Assembly (NCBI RefSeq): GCF_003057965.1
Contig: NZ_CP020921.1
Coordinates: 1,561,001 to 1,625,000 of the forward strand
DNA length: 64,000 nt
Source: Thermodesulfobium acidiphilum
Lineage (GTDB): Bacteria > Thermodesulfobiota > Thermodesulfobiia > Thermodesulfobiales > Thermodesulfobiaceae
Direction of reading: 5' to 3'
Part shown: piece by piece, positions 25,943 through 35,398 of the stretch
Layout: every line of letters starts with the position of its first letter
Numbering within the stretch: the first letter of the stretch is position 1
Notes under the pieces: generated by a model
The model's input: only the letters and a program-made list of their open reading frames with translations
Database searches by the model: none
What the model was told of the DNA's origin: nothing
Translations under genes and position numbers: made by a program

Positions 25943-26992
25943 TTAGAAACTAATCTTTTTTACAATCCCATCTTCAATAACAAAATCATCTTCAATTCTT
26001 ATTCCTCCCCAACCAGGATAATAAATGCCTGGCTCAACAGTAAACACATCACCTTCTATAAAATTTTTAATATGATTGATTTCATTTGTAGAAGATAAAA
26101 CAGGTTTTTCGTGAATTTCAAGGCCCAAACCATGTCCAAGACTATGGATAAAGTATCTTGACTCATCTCCAAGAAATTCTCTTACAATTTTTTCAGGAGT
26201 AGAAAGTTCTACATTCTCAGCTATTGAACTAATAGCCTTTTCTCTCGCATTAAAAAGCAACTGATAACGTTCAAAAAATAAACTATTTTCACCATTAAAA
26301 ATAAAGGTCCTTGTTATATCGCCACAATATCCAGAAAATTTAACTCCCATATCTATCAAAACTATGTCTTTTTCCTTTAGTTCAACGCTTTGAGGTTTAT
26401 AATGAGGAATAGACGAATTAGAACCAAAAGCTACGATCGGATCAAAGGAAACTCCATCTGCATTCTCGAGAGATTCCGAAACAATCATTGCTGCAACTTT
26501 TTTCTCTGTAATACCAGCTCTCAACATATCTTTAACCTTGTAAAATATTGTACAAGAAATTTCTGCAGCCCTTTTCAAAAGAGACATTTCCTCTTTAGAC
26601 TTGATTCTTCTTATTTCACATGTCAGGTCATCTGCATCAAAAAGCCCAAAAGACGTATTTTTCCTTATATATTCAGCATATTTGAAAGGAAAATTTTTAC
26701 CACAAAGCAAAGAAATAGGTTTGTCTATCAGCATACAAAACGTCTTTATATACCCATTTCCTGGTTTTACCTGAACTAACCTTATATCTTTTAGTTTCAT
26801 GGCTTCCTCTACATATCTTCCATCGGTAATAATATAAGGTTTTTCTTCTGGAAGAAAAAAAATTAATCCTTCTCCTGAGAAGCCAGTTAGATAAAGCATA
26901 TCTATCACAGAATTACTAAGAAAACCTTGAGCCCCCCTTTTTTCTATTTCATTTGATAATTTTATCTGCCTATCTTTATAGTGAGAAGTCAT
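25943..26992 (-). CDS. pepP: M24 family Xaa-Pro aminopeptidase
   Basis: The 349-residue enzyme has a creatinase-like N-domain and the pita-bread catalytic domain. All five metal ligands are visible: Asp in VLIDMGVKFSGYCGD and its second Asp in GDITRTF, His in HSLGHGLGLEIHE, Glu in VEPGIYYPGWG and Glu in RIEDDFVIED. It removes N-terminal residues before proline. The gene overlaps the lptB end by 17 bp. Assignment between PepP and PepQ subtypes is not certain. Confidence 0.88.
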   Translation of the reverse strand: MTSHYKDRQIKLSNEIEKRGAQGFLSNSVIDMLYLTGFSGEGLIFFLPEEKPYIITDGRYVEEAMKLKDIRLVQVKPGNGYIKTFCMLIDKPISLLCGKNFPFKYAEYIRKNTSFGLFDADDLTCEIRRIKSKEEMSLLKRAAEISCTIFYKVKDMLRAGITEKKVAAMIVSESLENADGVSFDPIVAFGSNSSIPHYKPQSVELKEKDIVLIDMGVKFSGYCGDITRTFIFNGENSLFFERYQLLFNAREKAISSIAENVELSTPEKIVREFLGDESRYFIHSLGHGLGLEIHEKPVLSSTNEINHIKNFIEGDVFTVEPGIYYPGWGGIRIEDDFVIEDGIVKKISF

Positions 26993-27686
26993 TTCCCAAA
27001 AATTCTTTTCTTACTTCAATGTGTTCTGTTATCTCCCTGGGACTTCCAGAAAACATTATGCTTCCTTTAGAAATAATGTAAGCTCTATCTATAATTTTCA
27101 AGGCATCGCGAACGTTATGATCAGTCAAAAGAACTCCAATTCCCTTTTCTTTCAAGTTGATAATCATGTCTCTCATCTCTGAAACAGATTTAGGATCTAT
27201 CCCAGAAAAGGGTTCATCAAGGAGTAAAAAATCAGGATCTAATATCATACTTCTTGCAATTTCAACCTTTCTTGCTTCCCCCCCTGATAAAAGCTCACAT
27301 CTTTTTCTCGCTAAATCAGATATCCTAAATTCGTCTAAAATTCCCCTAATTTTCCTTTTATCTACCTTTTTTCCTGAAACACTCAAGATTAATAAAAGAT
27401 TTTCATAAACATTTAGTTTCCTAAAAAGTGATGATTCCTGTGGAAGATAAGCAATCCCAAGATTTGCCCTCTTATGGATAGGAAACCTGGTAATATTTAA
27501 GTCGTCTTTGTATATCGATCCTGAAGTAGGCTTGGTTAAACCAACTATCATATAGAAAGTGGTAGTCTTTCCTGCCCCATTAGGGCCAAGAAGTCCAACA
27601 ACTTCTCCCTCCCCTATTTTTATACTTACATCATTTACAGCAAATAACTTGTTATATTTTTTTACAAGGTTTTCAGCTCTAATCAA
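26976..27686 (-). CDS. lptB: LPS export ABC transporter ATPase LptB
   Basis: The 236-residue ATPase has Walker A GPNGAGKTT, Q-loop YLPQESSLFRKL, signature LSGGEARKVEIARS, Walker B LLLDEPFSGIDP and the H-loop His in LLTDHNVRDAL. QESSLFRKLNVYENL and the GID after Walker B are typical of LptB. LptB powers LPS extraction through LptFG, so it argues for an outer membrane. It overlaps rnc by 8 bp and pepP by 17 bp. Confidence 0.9.
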   Translation of the reverse strand: MIRAENLVKKYNKLFAVNDVSIKIGEGEVVGLLGPNGAGKTTTFYMIVGLTKPTSGSIYKDDLNITRFPIHKRANLGIAYLPQESSLFRKLNVYENLLLILSVSGKKVDKRKIRGILDEFRISDLARKRCELLSGGEARKVEIARSMILDPDFLLLDEPFSGIDPKSVSEMRDMIINLKEKGIGVLLTDHNVRDALKIIDRAYIISKGSIMFSGSPREITEHIEVRKEFLGNDFSL

Positions 27687-28377
27687 AATTGTCCCTCCTG
27701 ATACTTCTTAAATCATTTAGTGCCTTTTTTGCTGCCTCTGATTGCGCTTGCTTTTTGGAGCTGCCAGTAGCAGTATAAAAGAACCTGTTGTCTATAGATA
27801 GCTGAACTTCAAAAATTGGAGAATGCGAGGGGCCTCTTACATCTACAACCTTATATTCCGGAAGAACCCCAAATAAACTTTGGGTCAACTCCTGTAAAAC
27901 AGTCTTAGAATCTTCTTCGTATTCTTCAATCTTTATACTCATTAGCCTATCAATTATTTTATAACAATGTTTGAGGCTTGAATCCATATAAACTGCTCCT
28001 AATATAGCTTCAAAAGAAGCAGACAAAATAGAATCCTTAATTGTTCGTTCGCTAGAACCAATCAACAAGTAACTTTGAAGGTTTAATTTCTTTGCAATCT
28101 TTGTTAAATGCCTGTCAGAGACAAGATAAGCCCTTAATTTTGACATATCGCCTTCGCTCATTTCTGGATACAACACAAAAAGTTTATGGGTAACTACAAG
28201 CTTTAAGACAGCATCTCCCAAAAATTCAAGCCTTTCAAAATCTTTTGCCCCAGGATGGTTGTAAGAATAAGAAGAGTGTGTAAGAGCGGTCATCAGCCAT
28301 TTCTTGTTTGTGAATATATATCCTAAATCTTCTTCTAATTTTGAAAGATTTATTCTCGTTCTCACCTTTTTTAACAT
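27679..28377 (-). CDS. rnc: Ribonuclease III
   Basis: The 232-residue protein has the RNase III signature ERLEFLGDAVLKLVV (with the catalytic Glu and Asp), GDMSKLRAYLVSD, the second acidic pair in SASFEAILGAVYMD and a C-terminal double-stranded RNA-binding domain ending SKKQAQSEAAKKALNDL. It processes rRNA precursors and double-stranded RNA. It precedes lptB with an 8-bp overlap. Confidence 0.94.
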   Translation of the reverse strand: MLKKVRTRINLSKLEEDLGYIFTNKKWLMTALTHSSYSYNHPGAKDFERLEFLGDAVLKLVVTHKLFVLYPEMSEGDMSKLRAYLVSDRHLTKIAKKLNLQSYLLIGSSERTIKDSILSASFEAILGAVYMDSSLKHCYKIIDRLMSIKIEEYEEDSKTVLQELTQSLFGVLPEYKVVDVRGPSHSPIFEVQLSIDNRFFYTATGSSKKQAQSEAAKKALNDLRSIRRDNFD

Positions 28378-28391
28378 CCTCTACTTTTTAA

Positions 28392-29450
28392 TTAGTCTCG
28401 TCTTAATAAAAAATTAAAGATTTTAAAGTTATATCTAAAATAACTTATATCATATTCTCTAAGTAGCCTCATATAATCTACTATAAAATTCACGTTTATT
28501 TCCAATATTGATTTCTTCATCAATTTTAATACATTATAATATTCATTTATTGCATCTTCAATGCTTACTAATTTGAAATTTACTAGCTGATATGGCTTTA
28601 ATTGGGCTACTTTAATTAGATCAGCTTTAATTACGGTAGCAATCTTAGGATAGCCTCCAACAGTGCCTCTGTCCTGCAAAAGAATTATTGGCTTTCCATC
28701 AGTTGTAATCTGAACAGCCCCAAGGGGACTGGGATCTGATAAAATATTAAACCCACTAACTGGTTTAATTTTTTTATCAGCACAAGATAGTCTGATCCCG
28801 ATTCTATTACTGCTTGAAAGTACTATATAAGAATTATTAAAAAATTTATCTACATCATCTTTTGAAAATTTATCATATTGTGATCCTTTCACAACCCTTA
28901 AACAAACAATTTCTTTGTTTTCAATGTTCAATAATGGCAAAAGAATCTTATTTTTTGGTTGAGTGTCATTTTTAACCTTAAATACGTCGCCTTTTAAAAG
29001 TCTTCTGCCAAATATACCGCCTAAATTAGATGTTTCAAGAGTTGATGTGCTAGAAAGTATAGGAACAACGTCTATCCCGCCGCAAAAAGCACACCAACAT
29101 CTAAAGCCTCTGTTAGAACCATTAAATACAATCCTATCTTTATCCAAAAGTTTAACAGATATCCCTATCGGTATTGCAAAAGACTTATTTCCTCTTATCA
29201 AAGTTGCATTCAAATCTGCTCCTGAAATGGCAATATAAGTATTTTTATGAACCAAAAATTCAAATCCCCCCTGGGTAATTTCCAACAAGGGAGCATAAGG
29301 GTCGTTATCTAACAACAAGTTTGCAAGTACAGCTGTAAAGGGATCTACAGGTCCGCTCTCTGGTACTCCAAAAGATTTGTAACCTAACCTAGGATTACCC
29401 TGAATAATTGTATGAAATTTTGACTCTATAACCTCAATTTCAGCAATCAA
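28392..29450 (-). CDS. pxpC: 5-oxoprolinase subunit PxpC
   Basis: The 352-residue biotin-carboxylase-like (AHS2/KipA-type) subunit shows NPRLGYKSFGVPESGPVDPF, DNDPYAPLLEITQGGFEF and the C-terminal LLQDRGTVGGYPKIATVIKA. With PxpA and PxpB it hydrolyses 5-oxoproline (pyroglutamate) to glutamate with ATP. The gene overlaps pxpB by 11 bp and is the last of pxpA-B-C. Confidence 0.9.
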   Translation of the reverse strand: MIAEIEVIESKFHTIIQGNPRLGYKSFGVPESGPVDPFTAVLANLLLDNDPYAPLLEITQGGFEFLVHKNTYIAISGADLNATLIRGNKSFAIPIGISVKLLDKDRIVFNGSNRGFRCWCAFCGGIDVVPILSSTSTLETSNLGGIFGRRLLKGDVFKVKNDTQPKNKILLPLLNIENKEIVCLRVVKGSQYDKFSKDDVDKFFNNSYIVLSSSNRIGIRLSCADKKIKPVSGFNILSDPSPLGAVQITTDGKPIILLQDRGTVGGYPKIATVIKADLIKVAQLKPYQLVNFKLVSIEDAINEYYNVLKLMKKSILEINVNFIVDYMRLLREYDISYFRYNFKIFNFLLRRD

Positions 29451-30099
29451 CTCTGATAAACCTTACATAATCTGACGGTTTTAAGAAAAAGGGGTCCTCT
29501 CTTTCGGGAGAAAATATTACCTGCTCAGTCCTGCCAATAATTCTCCATCCGCCAGGAGATCTTGAAGGGTATATTCCAGTTTGATTTCCCGCAATTCCCA
29601 CAGAACCTGCCTCTACAACTAATCTGGGAGTTGATAACCTTGGAGTTGCAATTCGATCAGACAAGATCCCCATATAGGCAAAGCCAGGTGTAAAACCTAA
29701 CATAAATACCATATAGATCTTCGAAGTAAATTCTTCTATTACCTCTTCTTCAGAAATATTATGAAAGTCTGCCACATATTTAAGATCCGGTCCATATTGA
29801 CCCCCAAATTTTACGAAAATTTCACGAATATTTAACTCCTTATCGCTCGGAGAAAAATTTAACATTGTAAAATCATAAATTGCTTTCACTTCTGACAGGA
29901 ATTTATTAAAATTGTGTTTTAAGGGATCAAAATCAATTAATAAACTCGAATAAGAAACAGTTATGTCTATAATATCTAATTTCTTAAATGCCAAAGAAAG
30001 AGCACTTATTTTTTTAGATATTTCATAATCAATTTTGTCTCCGATCTCAATCAATAATGAGCCCTCTGAAACGAGGGAAAACTTTGCGTCTACACCCAC
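29440..30099 (-). CDS. pxpB: 5-oxoprolinase subunit PxpB
   Basis: The 219-residue KipI/AHS1-type protein carries VFMLGFTPGFAYMGILSDRI, the invariant FxPGFxYMG motif, and GSVGIAGNQTGIYPSRSPGG, followed by GRTEQVIFSPEREDPFFLKP. It overlaps pxpA by 10 bp and pxpC by 11 bp, consistent with stoichiometric assembly. Confidence 0.9.
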   Translation of the reverse strand: MGVDAKFSLVSEGSLLIEIGDKIDYEISKKISALSLAFKKLDIIDITVSYSSLLIDFDPLKHNFNKFLSEVKAIYDFTMLNFSPSDKELNIREIFVKFGGQYGPDLKYVADFHNISEEEVIEEFTSKIYMVFMLGFTPGFAYMGILSDRIATPRLSTPRLVVEAGSVGIAGNQTGIYPSRSPGGWRIIGRTEQVIFSPEREDPFFLKPSDYVRFIRVDC

Positions 30100-30851
30100 T
30101 CTCTTGCACTCTTAATTAAGATGTTATTATCTGAAAATACCTTTAATAACTTTTTCACAAAATTTTCTGCCCCTGGAGTATCCGAATGAACACAAAATGT
30201 TTGAAAATCAACAGTAATTGTCTTGTTATCAATTGTTTTTAAGGATTTATTCAGGATCATATCTACAGCTCTTCTTACAACAAAATCTTCGTCTTTTAAG
30301 ATAGCTCCTGGAATATTTCTGGCAACCAGAGTACCATCAGAATTATAGGCTCTATCCAAAAAACCTTCTCTTACAACTTTTAAACCAAGCTCTAGAGCAA
30401 CTTCTTCAGATTTTGAACTCGGGGGTAAAAAAACGAGTAAATCTTTTGAAAAATCTCTTACAGCCGATAAAAAGGCATGCGCTTCATTTTTGTCTTTAGC
30501 TATTTTATTGTAAAGAGAACCATGTGGTTTTACGTGCTGTATATCCAACTTTTTTGCACGTAAAAAGGAATAAAGAGAACCAATTTGGTATAATGTATAC
30601 GCATACAACTCGTCCTTTGACATATGAAATTCTCTTCTTCCAAAACCAATTAAATCGGGATATCCAGGATGAGCTCCAATTGCAACGTTATTCTTTTCTG
30701 CTATTTCGACCGTCTTTAATATCACCATCGGATCTCCTGCATGCATTCCACAAGCAATATTTACCGAGCTAACAAATTTTATTATTTCAGTACTGCCATA
30801 TTTATAAACTCCAAAACTCTCGCCAACATCGCTATTTAGATCTACCAACAT
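30090..30851 (-). CDS. pxpA: 5-oxoprolinase subunit PxpA (LamB/YcsF family)
   Basis: Starting at ATG 30851 (MLVDLNSDVGESFGVYKYG) the product has the family landmarks DLNSDVGESFG, VNIACGMHAGDP, AIGAHPGYPDLIGFGRREFH and HVKPHGSLYN. An upstream in-frame start at 30878 would add nine residues, but all homologues begin with the DLNxDxGE segment, and GGAAAGG precedes 30851. The gene overlaps the serS end by 20 bp and pxpB by 10 bp. Confidence 0.92.
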   Translation of the reverse strand: MLVDLNSDVGESFGVYKYGSTEIIKFVSSVNIACGMHAGDPMVILKTVEIAEKNNVAIGAHPGYPDLIGFGRREFHMSKDELYAYTLYQIGSLYSFLRAKKLDIQHVKPHGSLYNKIAKDKNEAHAFLSAVRDFSKDLLVFLPPSSKSEEVALELGLKVVREGFLDRAYNSDGTLVARNIPGAILKDEDFVVRRAVDMILNKSLKTIDNKTITVDFQTFCVHSDTPGAENFVKKLLKVFSDNNILIKSAREWV

Positions 30852-32124
30852 TTTTAGATTCAATCCTTTCCATACCAATATATGGAATCAGCACATCTGG
30901 TACAATCAGACTGCCATCTTTATCTTGATAATATTCATAAATCGCTGCAAGCGTCCTCCCAATTGCAAGGCCTGAACCATTTAAGGTGTGGACATATCTA
31001 GCTTTTCCATTTTTAGGTTTATAGCGTATATTCGCCCTTCTAGCTTGAAAATCAGTAAAGTTGCTACATGAAGATATTTCTCTATAATTCTTAGAATATG
31101 CCATATATACTTCAATATCGTAGGTTTTAGCGGAACCAAAACCCAAATCTCCGCTACAAAGTTCGATAACTCTGTATGGTAGTTTCAGCCCTCTCAAAAC
31201 TTTTTGTGCTTGCTCGGTTATAAAGTTTAGCTCACTCATAGATTCTTCTGGTCTACAAAAGACAACCAACTCTACTTTATCGAATTGATGCTGTCTAATT
31301 ATCCCCCTGACGTCTTTCCCGTATGAACCCGCTTCTCTTCTAAAACACGCCGAATATGCACAAAACCTTATCGGTAAAGAATCATCAAGTAAAATCTCAT
31401 CCCTAAAATAGTTAGTTACAGGCACTTCTGCAGTAGGGATAAGAAAATATGGATCGTCTGCGCATTTAAAAAGCTCATCCCTAAATTTTGGCATCTGCCC
31501 TGTTCCATACATTGAAGCTTCATTAACAAGATAGGGAGGCCACAATTCAATAAAGCCATCAGATTTGTGTATATCCATCATAAAGTTTAGCAAAGCTCTT
31601 ATAAATCTTGCTCCCAAACCTACATGAAATGAAAATCTAGAACCAGTAACCTTTCCTGCCCTTTCAATATCAAGTAAACCCAGTGCTTTGCCCAAATCCC
31701 AGTGTGGCATAACCTCAAAGTCAAATTCTTTAGGTTTGTCAAAATAATTAACTACGACGTTTTGTGTCTCATCAGTACCAAACGGCACGTCAGGCGAGAG
31801 TATATTTGGCAACTGATACCACATGGTTTTAAATTGAGATTCCAAACCTCTCTCGTTTTCTGCAAGCCTAGAAATTTCATCTCCGATACTTCTTGATTTT
31901 TCAACAAGCTCAGTTACATCTTCTTTATTTTTTTTTAGAATCGAGATCTCTTTAGATAATTTATTTTGAGCTTCTCTTAGATTAGATATTTCATTTCTCA
32001 AACTTTTTAATTTTAGGTCAAGTTCTCTTAAATCATCAAGACTAAAATTTAATTTTATGCCCCTTTTTACTAAAGAATCTTTTAAAGTTTCAAAGTCTTC
32101 TCTTAAAAACTTAATATCAAGCAT
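30832..32124 (-). CDS. serS: Seryl-tRNA synthetase
   Basis: The 430-residue class II synthetase has a long N-terminal antiparallel coiled coil (about 30-100) that binds the tRNA-Ser variable arm, motif 2 CFRREAGSYGKDVRGIIRQH and motif 3 NGSGLAIGRTLAAIYEYYQD. It charges tRNA-Ser. It sits between pheA (2-bp gap) and pxpA (overlap) in a leftward run. Confidence 0.96.
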   Translation of the reverse strand: MLDIKFLREDFETLKDSLVKRGIKLNFSLDDLRELDLKLKSLRNEISNLREAQNKLSKEISILKKNKEDVTELVEKSRSIGDEISRLAENERGLESQFKTMWYQLPNILSPDVPFGTDETQNVVVNYFDKPKEFDFEVMPHWDLGKALGLLDIERAGKVTGSRFSFHVGLGARFIRALLNFMMDIHKSDGFIELWPPYLVNEASMYGTGQMPKFRDELFKCADDPYFLIPTAEVPVTNYFRDEILLDDSLPIRFCAYSACFRREAGSYGKDVRGIIRQHQFDKVELVVFCRPEESMSELNFITEQAQKVLRGLKLPYRVIELCSGDLGFGSAKTYDIEVYMAYSKNYREISSCSNFTDFQARRANIRYKPKNGKARYVHTLNGSGLAIGRTLAAIYEYYQDKDGSLIVPDVLIPYIGMERIESKNVGRSK

Positions 32125-32126
32125 TT

Positions 32127-32966
32127 CTAGCTCCTTGAGTAATTTTTTTCCTGAAAGGCAGGATAACTGCCAAAAATTTTTATAAAGGATGTCTTGTCTA
32201 CAAGAGCTGCAAGAGCTTCCTTTACGTGTATATCTTCTCTATGTCCTATCATATCTATAAAAAAGATATAATCTCCAAGAACTCTCTTGCTAGGTCTTGA
32301 TTCAATTTTTGTAAGATTAATCTTCCTGAAGGCAAATTCAGAAAGTATTGAAAATAGAGCCCCAGGTCTATCTCTATATGTAGAACAAGCTATACTAGTT
32401 TTATCAAAACCAGTCCTTGGACGATTTGTTCTCCCCAGTAAAAAAAATCTGGTGAAGTTATATTCTTCATCTGAAACGCTACTTAAAATAATTTCAAGTT
32501 TATATAATTCAGCATTCTTTGGTGATCCTATTGCGGCGGACTTTGGATCCAAAGACGCCAATTTTGCAGCTTCAGCTGTCGACGAACAACTGATTACCTT
32601 AGCATATGGCAATAATCTAGCTATCATATTCTTGCATTGAGATAAAGGTTGGGGATGTGAAAGAATTTTTTCAATAGAACTAAGCCTAACATCAGGAAGA
32701 GCCATCAAGGAATTCTGAATTTGTAGTACTGTTTCTTCTTGAATTACAAAATCATGCTTAAGCATTAGTTCAAGAACTATGCCAACTGGTCCCTCAATTG
32801 AGTTTTCAACCGGTACAATTGCATAATCGATATTCCTATTTTGAAGCATATCAAAAATAGTACTGAAATCGGAAATTTCAACCGCTTCAAAATCAACCAA
32901 AGAATTTAGTTTAAACAATGCTTCGCCTGAATACGAACCCTTTGGACCAAGATATCCAACTTTCAT
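32127..32966 (-). CDS. pheA: Prephenate dehydratase
   Basis: The 279-residue enzyme begins KVGYLGPKGSYSGEALFKL, with YAIVPVENSIEGPVGIVLEL and the catalytic-site Thr in DEEYNFTRFFLLGR, then a C-terminal ACT domain with the phenylalanine-binding motifs DRPGALFSILSEFAFRKINL and TKIESRPSK. It converts prephenate to phenylpyruvate and is likely feedback-inhibited. Unlike enteric PheA it has no chorismate mutase domain. Its leader (32967-33239) holds no gene. Confidence 0.94.
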   Translation of the reverse strand: MKVGYLGPKGSYSGEALFKLNSLVDFEAVEISDFSTIFDMLQNRNIDYAIVPVENSIEGPVGIVLELMLKHDFVIQEETVLQIQNSLMALPDVRLSSIEKILSHPQPLSQCKNMIARLLPYAKVISCSSTAEAAKLASLDPKSAAIGSPKNAELYKLEIILSSVSDEEYNFTRFFLLGRTNRPRTGFDKTSIACSTYRDRPGALFSILSEFAFRKINLTKIESRPSKRVLGDYIFFIDMIGHREDIHVKEALAALVDKTSFIKIFGSYPAFQEKNYSRS

Positions 32967-33239
32967 AGTTTATTAAATCCGCACAAACTTAACAAAAAGA
33001 ATCTCCCCTTAACTAATTGTCATATTGATTTATTTTAACACAACATTAAACAAAGCAAACCAAAGATTACATTAATTAAAGCTATATTTTACATTAAAGC
33101 CTGCACTTTTAAATAAATATTAACCGCTACAATGTGATAAGTTTGGTAGTTCTTATTTTTAATTATGTTGATGTTAAATATAAATTGCTACAATATACTA
33201 AATGAATAATGAAATTAAATTCGTCGGAGTTGATAAAAA

Positions 33240-34433
33240 TTGTCTACTAACCTTTCTGATTTTATTCCAGCCCCTTTAAAGCAGCTTAACTTCAGTTTAT
33301 ATTTTTGGGGACAAGGAATATCACTAGTTGGAAGTTGGATCCAAAGCGCTGCACTTTCTTGGCTCGTTTATAAAATAACTTCATCCACATCAGCTCTTGG
33401 TCTTTTAACCTTTTCTGCTCAAGTCCCAATGGCAATATTTACACTTTTTGGGGGTGATATAGCCGATACTTTTCAAAAGAAGAAAATATTATATATCACA
33501 CAAACAGCTTTCACATTTGTTGCCCTTTTAATGTTCTTAGCTACCATAGAACATGCAAATTTTTGGTTTTTCATCATGCTTACAAGTATATCCGGCTTTA
33601 TAGCTGCTTTTGACATGCCAACAAGACAGGCTTTCGTGGTAGAGCTAGTTGATAAGAAAGAAGATTTACCACAAGCTATAGCACTCAATTCTGGGATGTT
33701 TAATGCAGCAAGAATAATAGGACCAACTATAGCTGGATTTTTAGTAGCCCTTTTTGGAGAAGCAATTTGCTTTTTGATAAATGCTATCTCATTTCTTGCA
33801 GTACTTACATCACTTTTTTTTATAAAAACAAAAAAAGGTGAAAACTTAACTAAAAAAGTAGGAGCCAATTTCAAAGAAGCGTACAATTTTACAATTAATA
33901 GTAAGGAAATACTTATGGCAATAGCAATACTTTCGATGGGAGGTTTTCTTGGAATATCTTATATGGTGCTTTTGCCTGCTATTGCAAAAATAATCTTAAA
34001 CACCAACGTTCAAGGTTATGGACTATTAATGGGATCTTCTGGACTGGGATCTTTAGTTGCAGCACTTTTTTTAGGAACGAGAAAAAATACTTCCAATCTT
34101 ATAAATATTGTAAAGCGTTCTTCACTTCTCTTATCTGCTAGCCTTATAGGCATAGCTATATTCCAAAATTTTGTTTGTAGCATGATATTCCTCTTTTTAT
34201 CCGGATTTGGCTTGATATCCTTAGCAGTCACAACAAATACTTTAATTCAGATAAAGACACCCAATAACATTCGTGGAAAAATGATGAGTATATATTCACT
34301 TTCATTTATAGGTTTATCTCCCTTTGGTGCACTTGTTATTGGTTTTCTTTCAAATTCTATCGGCATAGAACCCACTTTGATACTTTGTGGATTTACTCTT
34401 CTTTTAGCTGATATCTTCATTTTTAAACTTTAA
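33240..34433 (+). CDS. MFS exporter (EntS/TetV-like)
   Basis: The 397-residue transporter has about 11-12 spans and the features of the MFS-3 efflux group: FNFSLYF-like start SLYFWGQGISLVGSWIQSAA, motif A region GGDIADTFQKKKILYITQ, and SGFIAAFDMPTRQAFVVELV, a sequence typical of this family. The substrate is unknown. It starts at TTG after GGAG and precedes the ORP-type cluster but has a separate promoter region downstream. Confidence 0.85.
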   Translation: MSTNLSDFIPAPLKQLNFSLYFWGQGISLVGSWIQSAALSWLVYKITSSTSALGLLTFSAQVPMAIFTLFGGDIADTFQKKKILYITQTAFTFVALLMFLATIEHANFWFFIMLTSISGFIAAFDMPTRQAFVVELVDKKEDLPQAIALNSGMFNAARIIGPTIAGFLVALFGEAICFLINAISFLAVLTSLFFIKTKKGENLTKKVGANFKEAYNFTINSKEILMAIAILSMGGFLGISYMVLLPAIAKIILNTNVQGYGLLMGSSGLGSLVAALFLGTRKNTSNLINIVKRSSLLLSASLIGIAIFQNFVCSMIFLFLSGFGLISLAVTTNTLIQIKTPNNIRGKMMSIYSLSFIGLSPFGALVIGFLSNSIGIEPTLILCGFTLLLADIFIFKL

Positions 34434-34481
34434 AAAATAATTTTTAGACTATAGCATCCTTTTTATTTTTTAGTCTCATTT

Positions 34482-34524
34482 TTGACACTTTATGATATAA
34501 TATGTAGTATAAGTATTGATACTA
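34482..34524 (+). promoter_or_regulatory. Promoter and inverted repeat of the ORP-type cluster
   Basis: An extended -10 TGATATAAT (34493-34501) is followed by an inverted repeat TAGTAT (34505-34510) / ATACTA (34519-34524). TTGACA at 34482-34487 also pairs with TAGTAT at 17 bases, so two start sites are possible. The repeat lies at the transcription start, where a repressor would act. No sigma-54 -24/-12 GG-GC element is seen. Confidence 0.5.
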
Positions 34525-34549
34525 AAATCATAAGAAAGGAAAGGAAAGA

Positions 34550-35134
34550 TTGAAAGTAGCATTATCTGTACACAACGAAATTATTGCTCCCGTTTTCGAT
34601 TCATCAAACAATATAGAAATTATCGAAATCGATAACAGCAAAATTAACAGTAGAAAGGTATATAAAATTGATTTAGCAGATATTTTTAGTTTCTTCCTGA
34701 GAAATAGTGTTGATTTAATTATCTGTGGAGCAATTAGCAAACAACTTGAATTTCAACTATCAGCACTATCCAAAGTTATCCCATTCATATGTGGAAGCAA
34801 AGAAGAAATTATTTCAGCACTTTTGAAAAACAAAAACTTTAGCGACTTTTTAATGCCAGGATGTAAAAGAAACAGGTTTAGAGGCGATTTTTTAAAAAAT
34901 TATATTTCAAAAGGAGTGACCAAAATGCCAAGAGGCGATGGAACAGGACCATTAGGACAGGGACCATTAGGTGCTGGACAGGGCAGAGGAAGAGGCCGCA
35001 TGGGAGGACAGGGTTTTGGACCTGGAGGAGAATGTGTGTGCCCTAACTGTGGAACAAGAATTCCACACAGACCAGGAGTACCATGTGTACAGGAAAAGTG
35101 CCCAAAATGTGGAACAATGATGATTAGAGGTTAA
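34550..35134 (+). CDS. NifX-like domain fused to DUF5320 and zinc ribbon
   Basis: Residues 1-110 resemble the dinitrogenase Fe-Mo cofactor-binding (NifX/NifB C-terminal) fold, starting KVALSVHNEIIAPVFDSSN, with VDLIICGAISKQLEFQLSAL. Residues 126-160 are MPRGDGTGPLGQGPLGAGQ followed by a Gly/Arg-rich stretch, the start of DUF5320 proteins. Residues 162-190 are a zinc ribbon (CVCPNCGTRIP and CPKCGTM). Met126 is preceded by its own AAAGGAG (34910-34916) and an ATG at 34925, in frame, so a separate 69-residue product may also be made. The main start is TTG at 34550 after GGAAAGG. Role: probably metal-cluster handling with the MinD proteins downstream. Confidence 0.7.
   Translation: MKVALSVHNEIIAPVFDSSNNIEIIEIDNSKINSRKVYKIDLADIFSFFLRNSVDLIICGAISKQLEFQLSALSKVIPFICGSKEEIISALLKNKNFSDFLMPGCKRNRFRGDFLKNYISKGVTKMPRGDGTGPLGQGPLGAGQGRGRGRMGGQGFGPGGECVCPNCGTRIPHRPGVPCVQEKCPKCGTMMIRG
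34925..34966 (+). repeat. 42-bp exact repeat, copy 1
   Basis: The 42 bases from the internal ATG at 34925 (14 codons, MPRGDGTGPLGQGP) are identical to 35399-35440, including all third positions. The ribosome sites before both copies are also similar. Confidence 0.9.
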
Positions 35135-35167
35135 AAAATCTGTGAATATCTTAGAAAGCAAAAAACT

Positions 35168-35377
35168 ATGAGAGGCATAAGAAGAGGAAATCCTCGTCAC
35201 ATTGGATGGCACAGATACCCTTATGGCAATACTTTTATAAGTGATAGATCTTCCATAGTACTTTTGATATTTTTCATAGGGCTCATTATTTCTCTAGTGA
35301 TGGGCAAGATTGAACTGGTAGTTGGTTGGACTATAGTTTTCTTATTCTTGTGGTTTTTGAGATTTTTTAGATTATAA
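35168..35377 (+). CDS. Small membrane protein in ORP-type cluster
   Basis: A 69-residue protein with a basic, Arg/His-rich N-terminus (MRGIRRGNPRHIGWHRYPYG) and two hydrophobic segments at about 28-45 and 49-68, ending FLFLWFLRFFRL. It lies between the two DUF5320-bearing genes in the same direction. The ribosome site is weak. It is not recognised; it could anchor the cluster's proteins to the membrane. Confidence 0.5.
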   Translation: MRGIRRGNPRHIGWHRYPYGNTFISDRSSIVLLIFFIGLIISLVMGKIELVVGWTIVFLFLWFLRFFRL

Positions 35378-35398
35378 CCTTGAAAGGAGGTGACAGTA

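Noticed and set aside
34440-34550. Sigma-54 (-24/-12) promoter before the ORP cluster
   Set aside because: No GG-N10-GC pair is present; an extended -10 explains the site better.
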